A DNA stretch of 64,000 nt from Rhizobium indicum (lineage in GTDB: Bacteria; Pseudomonadota; Alphaproteobacteria; Rhizobiales; Rhizobiaceae): NCBI RefSeq assembly GCF_005862305.2, contig NZ_CP054021.1, positions 2,232,001 to 2,296,000 of the forward strand, in the 5' to 3' direction. Positions 1-9,821 of the stretch are shown in pieces; position 1 is the first letter of the stretch, and each line of letters starts with the position of its first letter. Both the position numbers and the translations under genes were made by a program. The notes beneath the pieces were generated by a model. It was not told the DNA's origin. It saw only the letters and a program-made list of their open reading frames with translations, and made no database searches.

Positions 1-596
1 ACATGATCGCCGTCGTTCCCGGCGCCAATGGCCAGGTCACGCCTGCCGATGCCGAGACGGCGATCGGCCGCATGGACGAAGGCGATATCCTGATGCTGCA
101 GCTCGAAGTGCCGGCTGCGGCCGTCGAAGGCGCGCTGTCGGCGGCCCGCGCCAAGGGGATCACCAGTATCCTCAACCTCGCGCCGCTGATCCCAGATGCG
201 GCCCGCCTCGGCCGGCTCGCTGATATCGTCATCGCCAACGAGACCGAGTTCGAGCGGCTCGCCGGGCAGGAGGGCATGGACGCGCAGGCGCGCGAGGCAG
301 CCCTTGTGCATCTGCATGCGGAGACGGGCCAGACGCTGATCGTGACGCTCGGCGCCGACGGGGTCATCGCCATTCGCGACGGGTCGATTTCGAGGGCGCA
401 GGGTCTCAAGATCGAACCTGTCGATACGGTCGGCGCCGGAGACACTTTCTGCGGCTATTTCGCTGCCAGCCTCGACGACGGCCTCGATTTTGTCTCGGCG
501 CTGCGCCGTGCGGCGGTTGCCGGTTCGCTCGCCTGCCTCAAGGCCGGGGCGCAACCGTCGATCCCTTTGAGCGAGGAAGTCGCAGACAGGATATAG
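1..596 (+). CDS. rbsK: Ribokinase-family sugar kinase, C-terminal part (5' end outside window)
   Basis: PfkB-family carbohydrate kinase that would phosphorylate ribose or a similar sugar in the cytoplasm. About 197 residues are visible and the frame is open to the window edge, so roughly the first 100 residues of a ~300-residue ribokinase are missing. The segment IVIANETEFERLAG is the family's adenosine/substrate-side motif. DTVGAGDTFCGYF near the C-terminus is the PfkB signature 2, and the Asp in GAGD is the catalytic base. Ribokinase is the best family match; another PfkB sugar kinase is possible because the substrate-specifying N-terminus is not seen. A strong hairpin follows the stop. Confidence 0.85.
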   Translation, partial: MIAVVPGANGQVTPADAETAIGRMDEGDILMLQLEVPAAAVEGALSAARAKGITSILNLAPLIPDAARLGRLADIVIANETEFERLAGQEGMDAQAREAALVHLHAETGQTLIVTLGADGVIAIRDGSISRAQGLKIEPVDTVGAGDTFCGYFAASLDDGLDFVSALRRAAVAGSLACLKAGAQPSIPLSEEVADRI

Positions 597-621
597 TTCG
601 CGTCTCTTTGCGAAACGGCCG

Positions 622-658
622 CCGGAACGCCCTGTAATTCAGGGCGTTCCGGCGATTT
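622..658 (+). terminator. Rho-independent terminator after the sugar kinase
   Basis: A perfect 13-bp inverted repeat (622-634 CCGGAACGCCCTG and 640-652 CAGGGCGTTCCGG) with a 5-nt loop lies 26 bp after the kinase stop. It is followed by a short T-containing stretch (CGATTTTC). It separates the kinase from the chemoreceptor gene. Confidence 0.75.
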
Positions 659-841
659 TCCTGGCCCCGATCGATAGAGTTTTCATTCAAATTTAAGAGA
701 TTTCCGGCGATGTTCCTCATGGCCGCCGGCGCCTCCCACTTTCTGGAATCCGGCCGTCCAAGCGGCTGCTCCATGATGGGGCGAAGCCTTTGCTCCTGCG
801 CCGGAGAATGCCCGTTCGGCGCATCCTTGCCCGAGGACCCC

Positions 842-3181
842 ATGTTCATTTTTCGCATGAAATCGCTTGCCGCGAAACTCATCGTCATCACCGGCATCGC
901 CATCGCGCTTGTTCTCATCGTTTCGAACTTTTTCCTCATCGGCCAGACCCGGGATCGCGTCCAGACGCTGACGATGGATCAGGCCAACCTCGAGGCAAAG
1001 TCGATCGCCAATGAAATTGCGGCCAATGTCGGCGAGCTCGCCAGCGCCGCCCGCACCATGTCGGGCGTCATCGGCCGCGGCCATGAAGGCAAGTCGCTCG
1101 ATCGCAAGGGCATGATCAACGTGCTGAAGGCCAATCTCGAGCAGAATGCCTTCGCCTTCGGCAGCTGGTTCTGCGAGCAGCTCGGCGCGCTTGACGGCAA
1201 GAGCACCGAGATCGCCAACAACAATGACGAAGGCACCAACAAGAACGGCGCCTTCACGCCCTACTGGTCGAAGACCAAGGACGGCGGCATCCAATATTCG
1301 ACCTTCGACAATGATTATACCGCCGCATGGTGGAAGCTCGCAGCCGACAGCGGTAAGGGCGCGATCACCACGCCCTATATGGCCGAAGGAACCGACGTGC
1401 CGACGCTGCTGACCTCGATTGCCTATCCGGTCATGTCTGATGGTAAGATGATCGGCGTCGGCGGCGTCGATATTTCGCTGAAGTCGCTGACCGACAAGCT
1501 GCAGGCGCTGCATCCTTTCGGTTCGGGCCGCGTCACGCTGCTGTCGCAGGCCGGCAACTGGATCGTCGCGCCGATCCCCGAGCTGATGACCAAGGAATAT
1601 GACGGCGAGGGCGCCGATATCGTCAAGTCGGCGCTGTCGAGCAAACAGCCCGGCCTCGTCAGGAACCTCACCTATGATGGCCTCGATCCCTTCGATCGCG
1701 TCGTCTATCCGTTCGCGGTCCCCGGCGTCAACGCCACCTGGGTCGTGCTCGTCGACGTGCCGCACACGGCAATCAACGCGCCGGTGCGAGACCAGACCTA
1801 TATGATGATCATCAACGGGCTGATCGTGCTTGGCGCCGTCATGCTGGCGCTCTATTTCGCCATCCGCTCTTTCGTGCAGCGGCCGCTCGGCGGGCTGGTC
1901 GCCAGCGTCAAGGCGCTGAGCGACGGCCAGTATGGCGAACCGGTCGCCGCCCAGGACCGCAGCGACGAAGTCGGTTCTGTCGCCAAGGCGCTCGAAGGCT
2001 TCCGCTTCACCCTCGCCGACAGCCGCCGCCTCGAAGACGAGGCCGCCGACCAGCGGAAGGCGGCCGAGACCGAGCGCAGCCGCTCGGAATCGGAACGCCA
2101 GGAATCGGTGTCGCTGCAACGCCATATCGTCTCGATCGTCGGCGCCGGCCTTTCCGCGCTGTCGCAGGGCAATCTCAGCCACCGCATCATCGACGAATTC
2201 CCCGGCGAATACGGCAAGCTGAAACAGGATTTCAACGCCGCGCTCGCGAGCCTCGAAGAGACCATCAACACGATGAACCTCAGCGTCGCCAATATCGGCT
2301 CCGGCACCGGTGAAATCAGCAACAGCGCTTCCGACCTCGCCAAGCGCACCGAGCAGCAGGCAGCCAGCCTGGAAGAGACGGCGGCCGCGCTCAACGAGCT
2401 CACCGCGCAGGTCGATTCCAGCGCCGAGAATGCGCGCACGGCGGCCGACAGCGTCAACCTCGCCTGCCAGGATGCCGAAAAGTCCGGCGAAGTGGTGCAG
2501 AAAGCGATCGCCTCGATGCAAGGGATCGAGCAGTCTTCGACGGAGGTTTCGCGGATCATCGGCGTCATCGACGAGATCGCCTTCCAGACCAACCTGCTCG
2601 CCCTGAACGCCGGCGTCGAGGCGGCCCGTGCCGGGGAAGCCGGCAAGGGTTTTGCCGTCGTCGCCCAGGAGGTGCGTGAACTCGCGCAGCGTTCGGCCAA
2701 CGCCGCCAAGGAGATCAAGACGCTGATCAACAGTTCGGCCGTCCAGGTCAAGGAAGGCGTCGATCTCGTCGGGCGCGCCGGCGGCACGCTACACAAGATC
2801 GCCGAACAGGTGATGGGCATCAACGATCTCATCCGGCAGATCTCGGCATCGGCCAGCGAACAGGCTGTCGGCCTGAAGGAAATCAACCAGGCCATGAACC
2901 AGATGGACCAGGTGACGCAGCAGAATGCAGCCATGGTAGAGGAAGCGACCGCTGCCAGCGTCGCACTCAACGACGAGGCACAGACGCTGAAGGCGCTCGC
3001 CACACGCTTCAACGTCTCGGGTTCGGGCAACGCCGCGGCCCTTGCCTCCGTCGCGCAAAAGATGCGGGCACCGGCGACTTCAGCCCTTTCGCCTCGCGCG
3101 AGCGCCCCGGCGGTCCGCCGCCCCGTTGCCCCGTCGCGCGGATCCGCTGCCGTGGCGCAGGACAGCTGGGAAGAGTTCTGA
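842..3181 (+). CDS. Methyl-accepting chemotaxis protein with double-Cache-like sensor
   Basis: Membrane chemoreceptor of 779 residues that would signal to CheA/CheW. From the ATG at 842 the order is: a short cytoplasmic start, TM1 at about residues 9-31, a periplasmic sensor of about 290 residues (dCache type), TM2 near residues 320-345, and two HAMP-like segments. The methylation helices follow, with the signalling hairpin tip EIAFQTNLLALNAGVEAA. The C-terminus ends DSWEEF, a WEEF tail resembling the CheR-tethering pentapeptide (NWETF in E. coli), so it probably recruits methyltransferase directly. The frame extends upstream to 710, but that extension is Cys/Pro-rich and unlike a receptor start; the ATG at 842 directly precedes the TM1 region. 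The ligand cannot be told from sequence. Confidence 0.9.
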   Translation: MFIFRMKSLAAKLIVITGIAIALVLIVSNFFLIGQTRDRVQTLTMDQANLEAKSIANEIAANVGELASAARTMSGVIGRGHEGKSLDRKGMINVLKANLEQNAFAFGSWFCEQLGALDGKSTEIANNNDEGTNKNGAFTPYWSKTKDGGIQYSTFDNDYTAAWWKLAADSGKGAITTPYMAEGTDVPTLLTSIAYPVMSDGKMIGVGGVDISLKSLTDKLQALHPFGSGRVTLLSQAGNWIVAPIPELMTKEYDGEGADIVKSALSSKQPGLVRNLTYDGLDPFDRVVYPFAVPGVNATWVVLVDVPHTAINAPVRDQTYMMIINGLIVLGAVMLALYFAIRSFVQRPLGGLVASVKALSDGQYGEPVAAQDRSDEVGSVAKALEGFRFTLADSRRLEDEAADQRKAAETERSRSESERQESVSLQRHIVSIVGAGLSALSQGNLSHRIIDEFPGEYGKLKQDFNAALASLEETINTMNLSVANIGSGTGEISNSASDLAKRTEQQAASLEETAAALNELTAQVDSSAENARTAADSVNLACQDAEKSGEVVQKAIASMQGIEQSSTEVSRIIGVIDEIAFQTNLLALNAGVEAARAGEAGKGFAVVAQEVRELAQRSANAAKEIKTLINSSAVQVKEGVDLVGRAGGTLHKIAEQVMGINDLIRQISASASEQAVGLKEINQAMNQMDQVTQQNAAMVEEATAASVALNDEAQTLKALATRFNVSGSGNAAALASVAQKMRAPATSALSPRASAPAVRRPVAPSRGSAAVAQDSWEEF

Positions 3182-3202
3182 TCGTTCAGCCCCTCGTAAC
3201 GC

Positions 3203-3233
3203 AAAAGGCGCCTGGGAGATCAGGCGCCTTTTT
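3203..3233. terminator. Bidirectional terminator between the chemoreceptor gene and ptsN
   Basis: An 11-bp inverted repeat AAAAGGCGCCT / AGGCGCCTTTT encloses an 8-nt loop. A/T tracts on both sides make it a plausible terminator for both convergent genes. Confidence 0.85.
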
Positions 3234-3269
3234 GCATTCGAGAATTAATGCGTTATCGCGCGACGCGCG

Positions 3270-3734
3270 TCAGGCAGCGTTCGACGTCTGCTCTTCGTTG
3301 AGGAAGGCGTAGATCGCCGAGGCAGAATCGGTGGCGCGCAGCTTGGCGACCAGATCGTGATCGCGCAGCACGCGGGCGATACGCGACAGAGCCTTGAGAT
3401 GATCAGCGCCCGCGCCCTCCGGCGCAAGCAGCAGGAACACGAGATCGACAGGCTGGTCGTCCAGCGCCTCGAAATCGACCGGCTGCTCCAGCCGGGCGAA
3501 GATGCCGACGATCGAATGGATGTTTCCCAGCTTGCCGTGAGGAATGGCGATGCCGTTGCCGACTCCGGTCGAGCCCAGGCGTTCGCGCTGCAGGATGACG
3601 TCGAAGATCTCCCGTTCGGAAAGCCCGGTGATCCTGGAGGCTCTTGCAGCCAATTCCTGAAGCAACTGTTTCTTGGAATTTACTCTGAGGGCGGGAATGA
3701 TCGCATCCTGATGGAGCAAATCTGCCAATGCCAT
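3270..3734 (-). CDS. ptsN: Nitrogen regulatory PTS protein EIIA-Ntr
   Basis: Phospho-acceptor of the nitrogen phosphotransferase system (PtsP-NPr-EIIANtr). It is a soluble regulator that links carbon/nitrogen status to K+ uptake, sensor kinases and metabolism. The 154 residues match the family length. The PTS EIIA type-2 fold is indicated by STGVGNGIAIPHGK; His66 in IPHGK is the site phosphorylated by NPr. It is the last gene of the minus-strand rpoN cluster, 70 bp downstream of hpf. That rpoN-hpf-ptsN linkage is conserved in proteobacteria. The chemoreceptor gene converges on it with a shared terminator between them. Confidence 0.95.
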   Translation of the reverse strand: MALADLLHQDAIIPALRVNSKKQLLQELAARASRITGLSEREIFDVILQRERLGSTGVGNGIAIPHGKLGNIHSIVGIFARLEQPVDFEALDDQPVDLVFLLLAPEGAGADHLKALSRIARVLRDHDLVAKLRATDSASAIYAFLNEEQTSNAA

Positions 3735-3804
3735 TTCTTTTTCCTTCTGTCGCCGGGATCAAATGCAAGGAGCGGCGGCAATACCGCCGCTCACCACCCT
3801 GATC

Positions 3805-4380
3805 TCAGCCTTTGATACTGGCTGAATCGATCCAGCCAATATTTCCGTCGTGCCGACGGTAAACGATGTTCAGATGTTCCTTGCCGGGGCTGCGGAACAG
3901 GAGAAGCGGCTCGTCGGTCATGTCGAGCGCCATCACTGCGGTGGCGACTGACATGGTCTTCAGCTGCTTCGTGCTTTCAGCGACGATCGCGGGAGCGAAA
4001 TCGTCAGCGATTTCATCATCGTGATCAGGAACGGAATCCATGACCGTGTAGGAGACCTCTGCAAAACCATTCAGATGGCTTCCGGCGTGATGGTCCTTCA
4101 GCTTGCGCTTGTATCGCCGCAGCCGCTTTTCGATCCGCTGGGAGGCGGCGTCGAAAGCCAATTGCGGGTCGGTCGCCTCGCCGGCTGCATGCAGCACCAC
4201 CCCGCTGTCGAGATGCAGCTTGCAATCCGCCGAGTAACGAGAACTCGCCTTTTCCACGGTCACCTGGCCGGAATATCCCCCGTCGAAGTATTTCGTGATG
4301 GCCATACCAATTTGGTCCTCGATCTTTTGACGGAACGATTCACCAATTTCCATATGTTTCCCGGATACACGCACACTCAT
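3805..4380 (-). CDS. hpf: Ribosome hibernation promoting factor, long form
   Basis: Binds the 30S subunit and drives 100S dimer formation in stationary phase. The protein has 191 residues from the ATG at 4380, which is preceded by an AAGGGA Shine-Dalgarno at good spacing. An upstream in-frame extension to 4443 has no such support. Residues 1 to about 100 form the S30AE domain (MSVRVSGKHMEIGESF start, then HLDSGVVLHAAGEATDP). Residues of about 140-191 form the separate C-terminal dimerisation domain typical of long HPF (MALDMTDEPLLLFRS to GNIGWID). A 191-residue ORF is described downstream of rpoN in R. etli, and this length agrees. Regulation through the rpoN cluster is likely, although a transporter gene intervenes here. 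Confidence 0.95.
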   Translation of the reverse strand: MSVRVSGKHMEIGESFRQKIEDQIGMAITKYFDGGYSGQVTVEKASSRYSADCKLHLDSGVVLHAAGEATDPQLAFDAASQRIEKRLRRYKRKLKDHHAGSHLNGFAEVSYTVMDSVPDHDDEIADDFAPAIVAESTKQLKTMSVATAVMALDMTDEPLLLFRSPGKEHLNIVYRRHDGNIGWIDSASIKG

Positions 4381-4672
4381 GGAGTTTCCCTTCTTATGGT
4401 CGTTTGCGGGTATCAGTTTACGCCAAGCCTCAGGTTCATCCAAGCACTTCGCACAATCTCAAGCAAGATCGGCTTAGGCCTGCGGGTCCTTGGTGCCCTT
4501 CTGATGCTGGGGATAACTCCAGACGCCGTTCGCGGCATCGATTGCGGCGGGCTTCTAGCCAGAGCGTGCCGAAAAGTCAATAGGGCGCCGAATCACCCTC
4601 GGCGGCACGCGGTCAACGTGTGGCGGATACCTTGTCGGGCAAGGCATGTCGCCGATCGCCACCCCATCCACT
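4381..4672. other. Intergenic region upstream of hpf
   Basis: About 290 bp between the EamA transporter stop and the hpf start. I see no supported gene; open frames here are short shadows. It probably carries the hpf-ptsN promoter on the minus strand, since the upstream transporter gene interrupts the ancestral rpoN-hpf linkage. No convincing terminator or repeat was found. Confidence 0.4.
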
Positions 4673-5587
4673 TTACGCGTTTCGCGCTTGCGTTGCGCGC
4701 CTTCTTGCAGGGATCGTCATGGCGGCGACACCTGATATGACGCAGACGAGCCCAATCCAGGCCGTCGGGCTCAGCCTTTCGCCGAGGAAGACGATGCCGA
4801 TCGCAACACCGATCGGCACTCTGAGATAGGCTTGCGCGGTGGTTCCGACCGAACCCAGCGTCTGGACGAGGCGGAAATAGATCACAAAGGCAAGCGCCGT
4901 CGAAAAGGCGGAGAGGGCCAGCAGCGCCAGCAACGATGCCGCCGAAGGATCGATTTCCCACGGTCGATCGACGACGAGGCTCGTTGGCAAGAGAATGACC
5001 GCGCCTGAGATCAACGAGCCGGCCGCCGGCACTGCGGGATCGAGCCCCTTGAAATTCTTGCTGAAAATCGCGGCACCTGCATAACAGATGGTCGCCAGGA
5101 TGATGGCAAGCTGCGCCATCAGGTTTTCACCGAGACCGCCGAGCGCTTCGACGCCGATGACGAGGCAGATGCCGGCAAGCCCGGCCATGACGCCGAAAAG
5201 CCTTCGCAGCGTCACCTGCTCATGGCGGGTGATCAGCACGGCCAGCAGGAAGGTGAAGATCGGCGTTGCCGAATTCAGGATTACCGCCAATCCGGCATCG
5301 ACGGACTGTTCCGCCCAGGCGATCAGCGTGAAGGGGACGACGCTGTTCAGGCAGGCCTGAACGAAAAACCGCCGCCAGGTGGCACGATCGCGCGGCAGAC
5401 GGACACGCCGATGGTGCAGGACGGCCAGCAGAATGCCGCCTGCAATCAGCGTGCGGGCGGCGATCAACGTTATCGGCGGGATCGTCTCGACGCCGATCTT
5501 GATAAAGCTATAGGAGGAGCCCCAGAGGGTCGCCAGCACCAGCAGCAGGAAAAGCTCCCTGGCAAGGTTGGAATTTTGCGGCGTCAT
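4673..5587 (-). CDS. EamA/DMT-superfamily membrane transporter
   Basis: Inner-membrane permease of 304 residues, the usual size for two tandem EamA repeats with ten transmembrane helices. The N-terminal LLVLATLWGSSYSFIKIGV is the typical first EamA helix, and the second repeat ends in a helix (GLVCVISGVAAMTIP) followed by an Arg-rich tail. Substrates in this superfamily (amino acids, metabolites) cannot be read from sequence. The ATG at 5587 is chosen; an ATG 9 bp upstream is equally possible. The long in-frame extension upstream to 5719 runs through a dispersed palindromic repeat and is not protein-like. The gene sits between rpoN and hpf, which are normally adjacent in Rhizobium, so it looks like an insertion. 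Confidence 0.85.
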   Translation of the reverse strand: MTPQNSNLARELFLLLVLATLWGSSYSFIKIGVETIPPITLIAARTLIAGGILLAVLHHRRVRLPRDRATWRRFFVQACLNSVVPFTLIAWAEQSVDAGLAVILNSATPIFTFLLAVLITRHEQVTLRRLFGVMAGLAGICLVIGVEALGGLGENLMAQLAIILATICYAGAAIFSKNFKGLDPAVPAAGSLISGAVILLPTSLVVDRPWEIDPSAASLLALLALSAFSTALAFVIYFRLVQTLGSVGTTAQAYLRVPIGVAIGIVFLGERLSPTAWIGLVCVISGVAAMTIPARRRATQARNA

Positions 5588-5617
5588 GGTCGGCATTTCG
5601 ATCTTCGTTGAAGACAA

Positions 5618-5669
5618 TTCAAAGGGTTGCAGCGCCGTTGCGCGTCTGAAAAGACGCTTGGGCGCTGGA
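5618..5669. repeat. Dispersed rhizobial palindromic element, copy 1
   Basis: Contains TTCAAAGGGTTGCAGCG, then the inner hairpin GCGTCTGAAAAGACGC and an outer partner GGGCGCTG. Related sequences occur at 11166, 13362 and 19262. It lies directly upstream of the transporter start, in its leader. Confidence 0.75.
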
Positions 5670-5726
5670 GAGGAATAACCGGATTTGCGGGCCGGATGCT
5701 TCGATCGAGGTCGAAGCATTGCTGCG

Positions 5727-7286
<1,560 letters not shown>

Positions 7287-7361
7287 GACGGACGCGAAAC
7301 TCCCCTCGATTCCTCCGGGAAACCGCGTCCGATCAAGGCTTCAGGCCACGGAAATCCAAGT

Positions 7362-7397
7362 TGGCCCAAAAATTGCTTTTTTATTGTATTTGGTCAA
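7362..7397. promoter_or_regulatory. Sigma-54 recognition site (plus strand) overlapping candidate rpoN promoter (minus strand)
   Basis: On the plus strand TGGC (7362-7365), seven bases and TTGC (7373-7376) match the -24/-12 element with exact spacing (TGGCCCAAAAATTGC). It points away from rpoN. On the minus strand TTGACC (7392-7397) could be a -35 box for rpoN, with its -10 region falling on the same bases. Holoenzyme bound here could block rpoN transcription. Confidence 0.6.
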
Positions 7398-7459
7398 GCG
7401 GAACTATGACGGCACGGTGAATTTCTGCCGATCCGGCCTAAAATCATCCGGATCCGGCG

Positions 7460-8236
7460 TCAGAGGCTGAAATTGTCGCCGAGGTAGAGCCGGCGCACTT
7501 CCGGATTGTTGACGATGTCGTTCGCCCGGCCATGGGTCAGCACCTCACCGGCATGGATGATGTAGGCGCGGTCGATAAGGCCCAGCGTCTCGCGCACATT
7601 GTGGTCGGTGATAAGCACGCCGATGCCGCGTGCCGTCAGATGGTGAACGAGATTCTGGATGTCGGCGACCGAGATCGGGTCGACGCCGGCAAAGGGCTCG
7701 TCGAGCAGCATGAAGGTCGGGTCGGTCGCAAGCGCACGCGCGATTTCGAGGCGGCGGCGCTCACCGCCGGACAGGGCGACGGCGGCACTTTTGCGCAGCT
7801 TCTGGATATGGAATTCTTCCAGCAGCTCGTTCAGCTTCTGCTCGCGCTCGGCCTTGTCCTTCACATGCACTTCGAGGACGGCGCGGATATTCTCTTCCAC
7901 CGTCAGCCCACGGAAGATCGAGGCTTCCTGCGGCAGGTAACCGACGCCGAGGCGCGAGCGGCGGTACATCGGCATAGTCGTGACATCGTTGCCGTCGATC
8001 TCGATCGTGCCTTCATCGACCGGCACGAGGCCGGTGATCATGTAAAAACAGGTGGTCTTGCCGGCGCCGTTCGGGCCGAGCAGGCCGACGGCCTCGCCAC
8101 GGCGCACCACCAGCGAGACGCCGTTGACGACGCGCCGCGTCGCATAGGTCTTCGTCAGACCCCGTGCGATCAGCGTTCCCTGATAGCGGCTCTTGTCGGC
8201 GCCGCCCGCAGCTTGTGGCCCGGGCTTGCCGAACAT
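7460..8236 (-). CDS. lptB: LPS export system ATP-binding protein LptB
   Basis: ATPase of the LptB2FG transporter that extracts lipopolysaccharide from the inner membrane. It acts at the cytoplasmic face. The protein has 258 residues from the ATG at 8236, matching the 258-residue ORF reported upstream of rpoN in R. etli. A GTG at 8260 is an alternative start. Walker A GPNGAGKTT, Q-loop region YLPQEASIF, signature LSGGERRRLE, Walker B FMLLDEPFAGVD and switch His in LITDHNV are all intact. It follows lptA by 40 bp in an lptC-lptA-lptB operon, with rpoN next. The membrane partners LptF/LptG are not in this window. Confidence 0.95.
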   Translation of the reverse strand: MFGKPGPQAAGGADKSRYQGTLIARGLTKTYATRRVVNGVSLVVRRGEAVGLLGPNGAGKTTCFYMITGLVPVDEGTIEIDGNDVTTMPMYRRSRLGVGYLPQEASIFRGLTVEENIRAVLEVHVKDKAEREQKLNELLEEFHIQKLRKSAAVALSGGERRRLEIARALATDPTFMLLDEPFAGVDPISVADIQNLVHHLTARGIGVLITDHNVRETLGLIDRAYIIHAGEVLTHGRANDIVNNPEVRRLYLGDNFSL

Positions 8237-8276
8237 GGTGGATAGCGATGATAATTTCACGTGGGAGGCCGGCTTC

Positions 8277-8915
8277 TCAGTTCTGCTTCTGCTGCTGCGC
8301 ATTCGGCTGCGATTTCGGATCGAGCTGAATCTGGACACGCCCGCCGCAGCTTTCAAGCTGCGCCTGGCCAGTCTGCATGTGAACCGTCAGTTTGCAGCCG
8401 GTAAAGACGTTCGGCCCGTCCGACAGAATAACCTTATTCCCTTCATCCGCCGTGAGGATGAATGTCTGCGAGGCCATGTCGAAATTGCCATCATCGGCAG
8501 TCGCCGTCTGCGTACCCGAGGTCAAAAAGACCTTGTCCGTCACCAGGATCTTGTCGATATCGGCACTTCCCGATGCAAGCGAGGCCGACTGCTCCGGCTG
8601 TGCTGCGGGCTGCGCGCCGTCAGCGGCCGGCTTTGCCGCCTTGTCCTTGTAATAGACGGTCATCTTGCCGGACTGCATCGTCGTCGTCCCCTGGACGACC
8701 TTGACGTTGCCGGTGAAGAGCGCGGTGTGTTCCTGGTCGTGGATCTCCAGCTTGTCGCTTTCGATCTGGATCGGCTGGTCGTTGGACAGCTTCATGCCCG
8801 GCATCGTGGCCGTCGCCTGCGCGCCGGCGCCCGTGGCCGTCAGAATAAGGGCAAATGCGCCGGCAATGAATGCCATGCCTGTCTTGCAAGTGGAAATGCG
8901 ACAATCTTTTGTCAT
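8277..8915 (-). CDS. lptA: Lipopolysaccharide transport periplasmic protein LptA
   Basis: Periplasmic bridge protein that carries lipopolysaccharide from LptC to LptD. The protein has 212 residues: a signal peptide (hydrophobic MAFIAGAFALILTATGAGAQA, about residues 14-34, cleavage after AQA) followed by an OstA-like beta-jellyroll (IQIESDKLEIHDQEHTALF, GNVKVVQGTTTMQSG). A Lys/Ala-rich insertion (residues about 90-115) and a Gln-rich tail (NAQQQKQN) are low-complexity additions. It lies between lptC (15 bp upstream) and lptB. Confidence 0.93.
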   Translation of the reverse strand: MTKDCRISTCKTGMAFIAGAFALILTATGAGAQATATMPGMKLSNDQPIQIESDKLEIHDQEHTALFTGNVKVVQGTTTMQSGKMTVYYKDKAAKPAADGAQPAAQPEQSASLASGSADIDKILVTDKVFLTSGTQTATADDGNFDMASQTFILTADEGNKVILSDGPNVFTGCKLTVHMQTGQAQLESCGGRVQIQLDPKSQPNAQQQKQN

Positions 8916-8930
8916 GGATGACCCGGCTGG

Positions 8931-9596
8931 TTAAGTGCCCTGTTTATGGATGGTGGATGGATCGACATTCATGCGAACATTCCCCTCGAATGTGATCACC
9001 CGTCCCTTATCGGTTATCTGAAGCGTCTTCGCAACAATGGAGGCATTGTCCTTGGTGATGGTGACAGGGTCGTCGCTGCGCATGTTTCCGCCCTTGATGT
9101 CGAGCTGCGCGGACTGGAAATTCGCATTGAGGCCGCTGCTCAGCACCAGGGTGAAGGGGGCCGTCATATGCAGGTTGTCGGTGGCGCGGTTGTAATCGGC
9201 GGTCGAGGCGACGACACGGGCGATCAGGCCGTCATTCATCGGCACGGCGGCCTTGATGGTCTCGAGGGTGATGAGATCGGGATTGCGGATATCCTGCAGC
9301 GCCCTTTCGGCCAGCATCGAATAATTGATGCCGTCGGAATTGCGGCCTGATATCGCCGGCTTTTCCATCACGACCTTGCCGTTCTCGATCTTGGCGCCTT
9401 CCATCTTGATATTCTCGGGCAGATAGGTGCGGATCAACGACACCGTGATGAAGGCGAATGAAACGACAAGGGCTGCCACCGGCAGCACTATCTTCAGCCG
9501 CCGCACGCGGGCGGAATGGAACAACGCATCGCCATAGGCATTCTTGCCCGACCCTGAATAGGCGGCATGTCCGTTGTTCTTCAGGGTATCGAGCAT
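8931..9596 (-). CDS. lptC: LPS export ABC transporter periplasmic protein LptC
   Basis: Bitopic inner-membrane protein that accepts lipopolysaccharide from LptB2FG and passes it to LptA. The protein has 221 residues, with a cytoplasmic N-terminus, a single transmembrane helix at about residues 37-56 (IVLPVAALVVSFAFITVSLI) and a periplasmic LptC/OstA-like domain. It is the first gene of the lptC-lptA-lptB-rpoN run, with only 15 bp to lptA. It is divergent from sppA across about 225 bp, which must hold both promoters. Confidence 0.9.
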   Translation of the reverse strand: MLDTLKNNGHAAYSGSGKNAYGDALFHSARVRRLKIVLPVAALVVSFAFITVSLIRTYLPENIKMEGAKIENGKVVMEKPAISGRNSDGINYSMLAERALQDIRNPDLITLETIKAAVPMNDGLIARVVASTADYNRATDNLHMTAPFTLVLSSGLNANFQSAQLDIKGGNMRSDDPVTITKDNASIVAKTLQITDKGRVITFEGNVRMNVDPSTIHKQGT

Positions 9597-9821
9597 AGGC
9601 CTCGTCCATGTGCGGTGATCGCCGCGCCTTCATAACAAAGCCGGCCGCCAATCACAGTTCGTTTCGCATTATTACATTGGCTTGCCAATATGGAATTTTT
9701 TCTGCAACAAGCAACAAAACGGAAAAACATTGAAAAGTGGCATTCGTACGGGCCGCTGCCACCCTATTTCACCGGATCGATCGGCGGCATGCCGAGGCCG
9801 GTGCCAGCGCTGGAGGTTTCT

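Noticed and set aside
683..2521. 612-residue open frame antisense to the chemoreceptor gene
   Set aside because: It is a shadow of the GC-rich plus-strand gene: Arg/Gly/Ala/Asp-rich with no family features and no ribosome site. The plus-strand product is a clear chemoreceptor.
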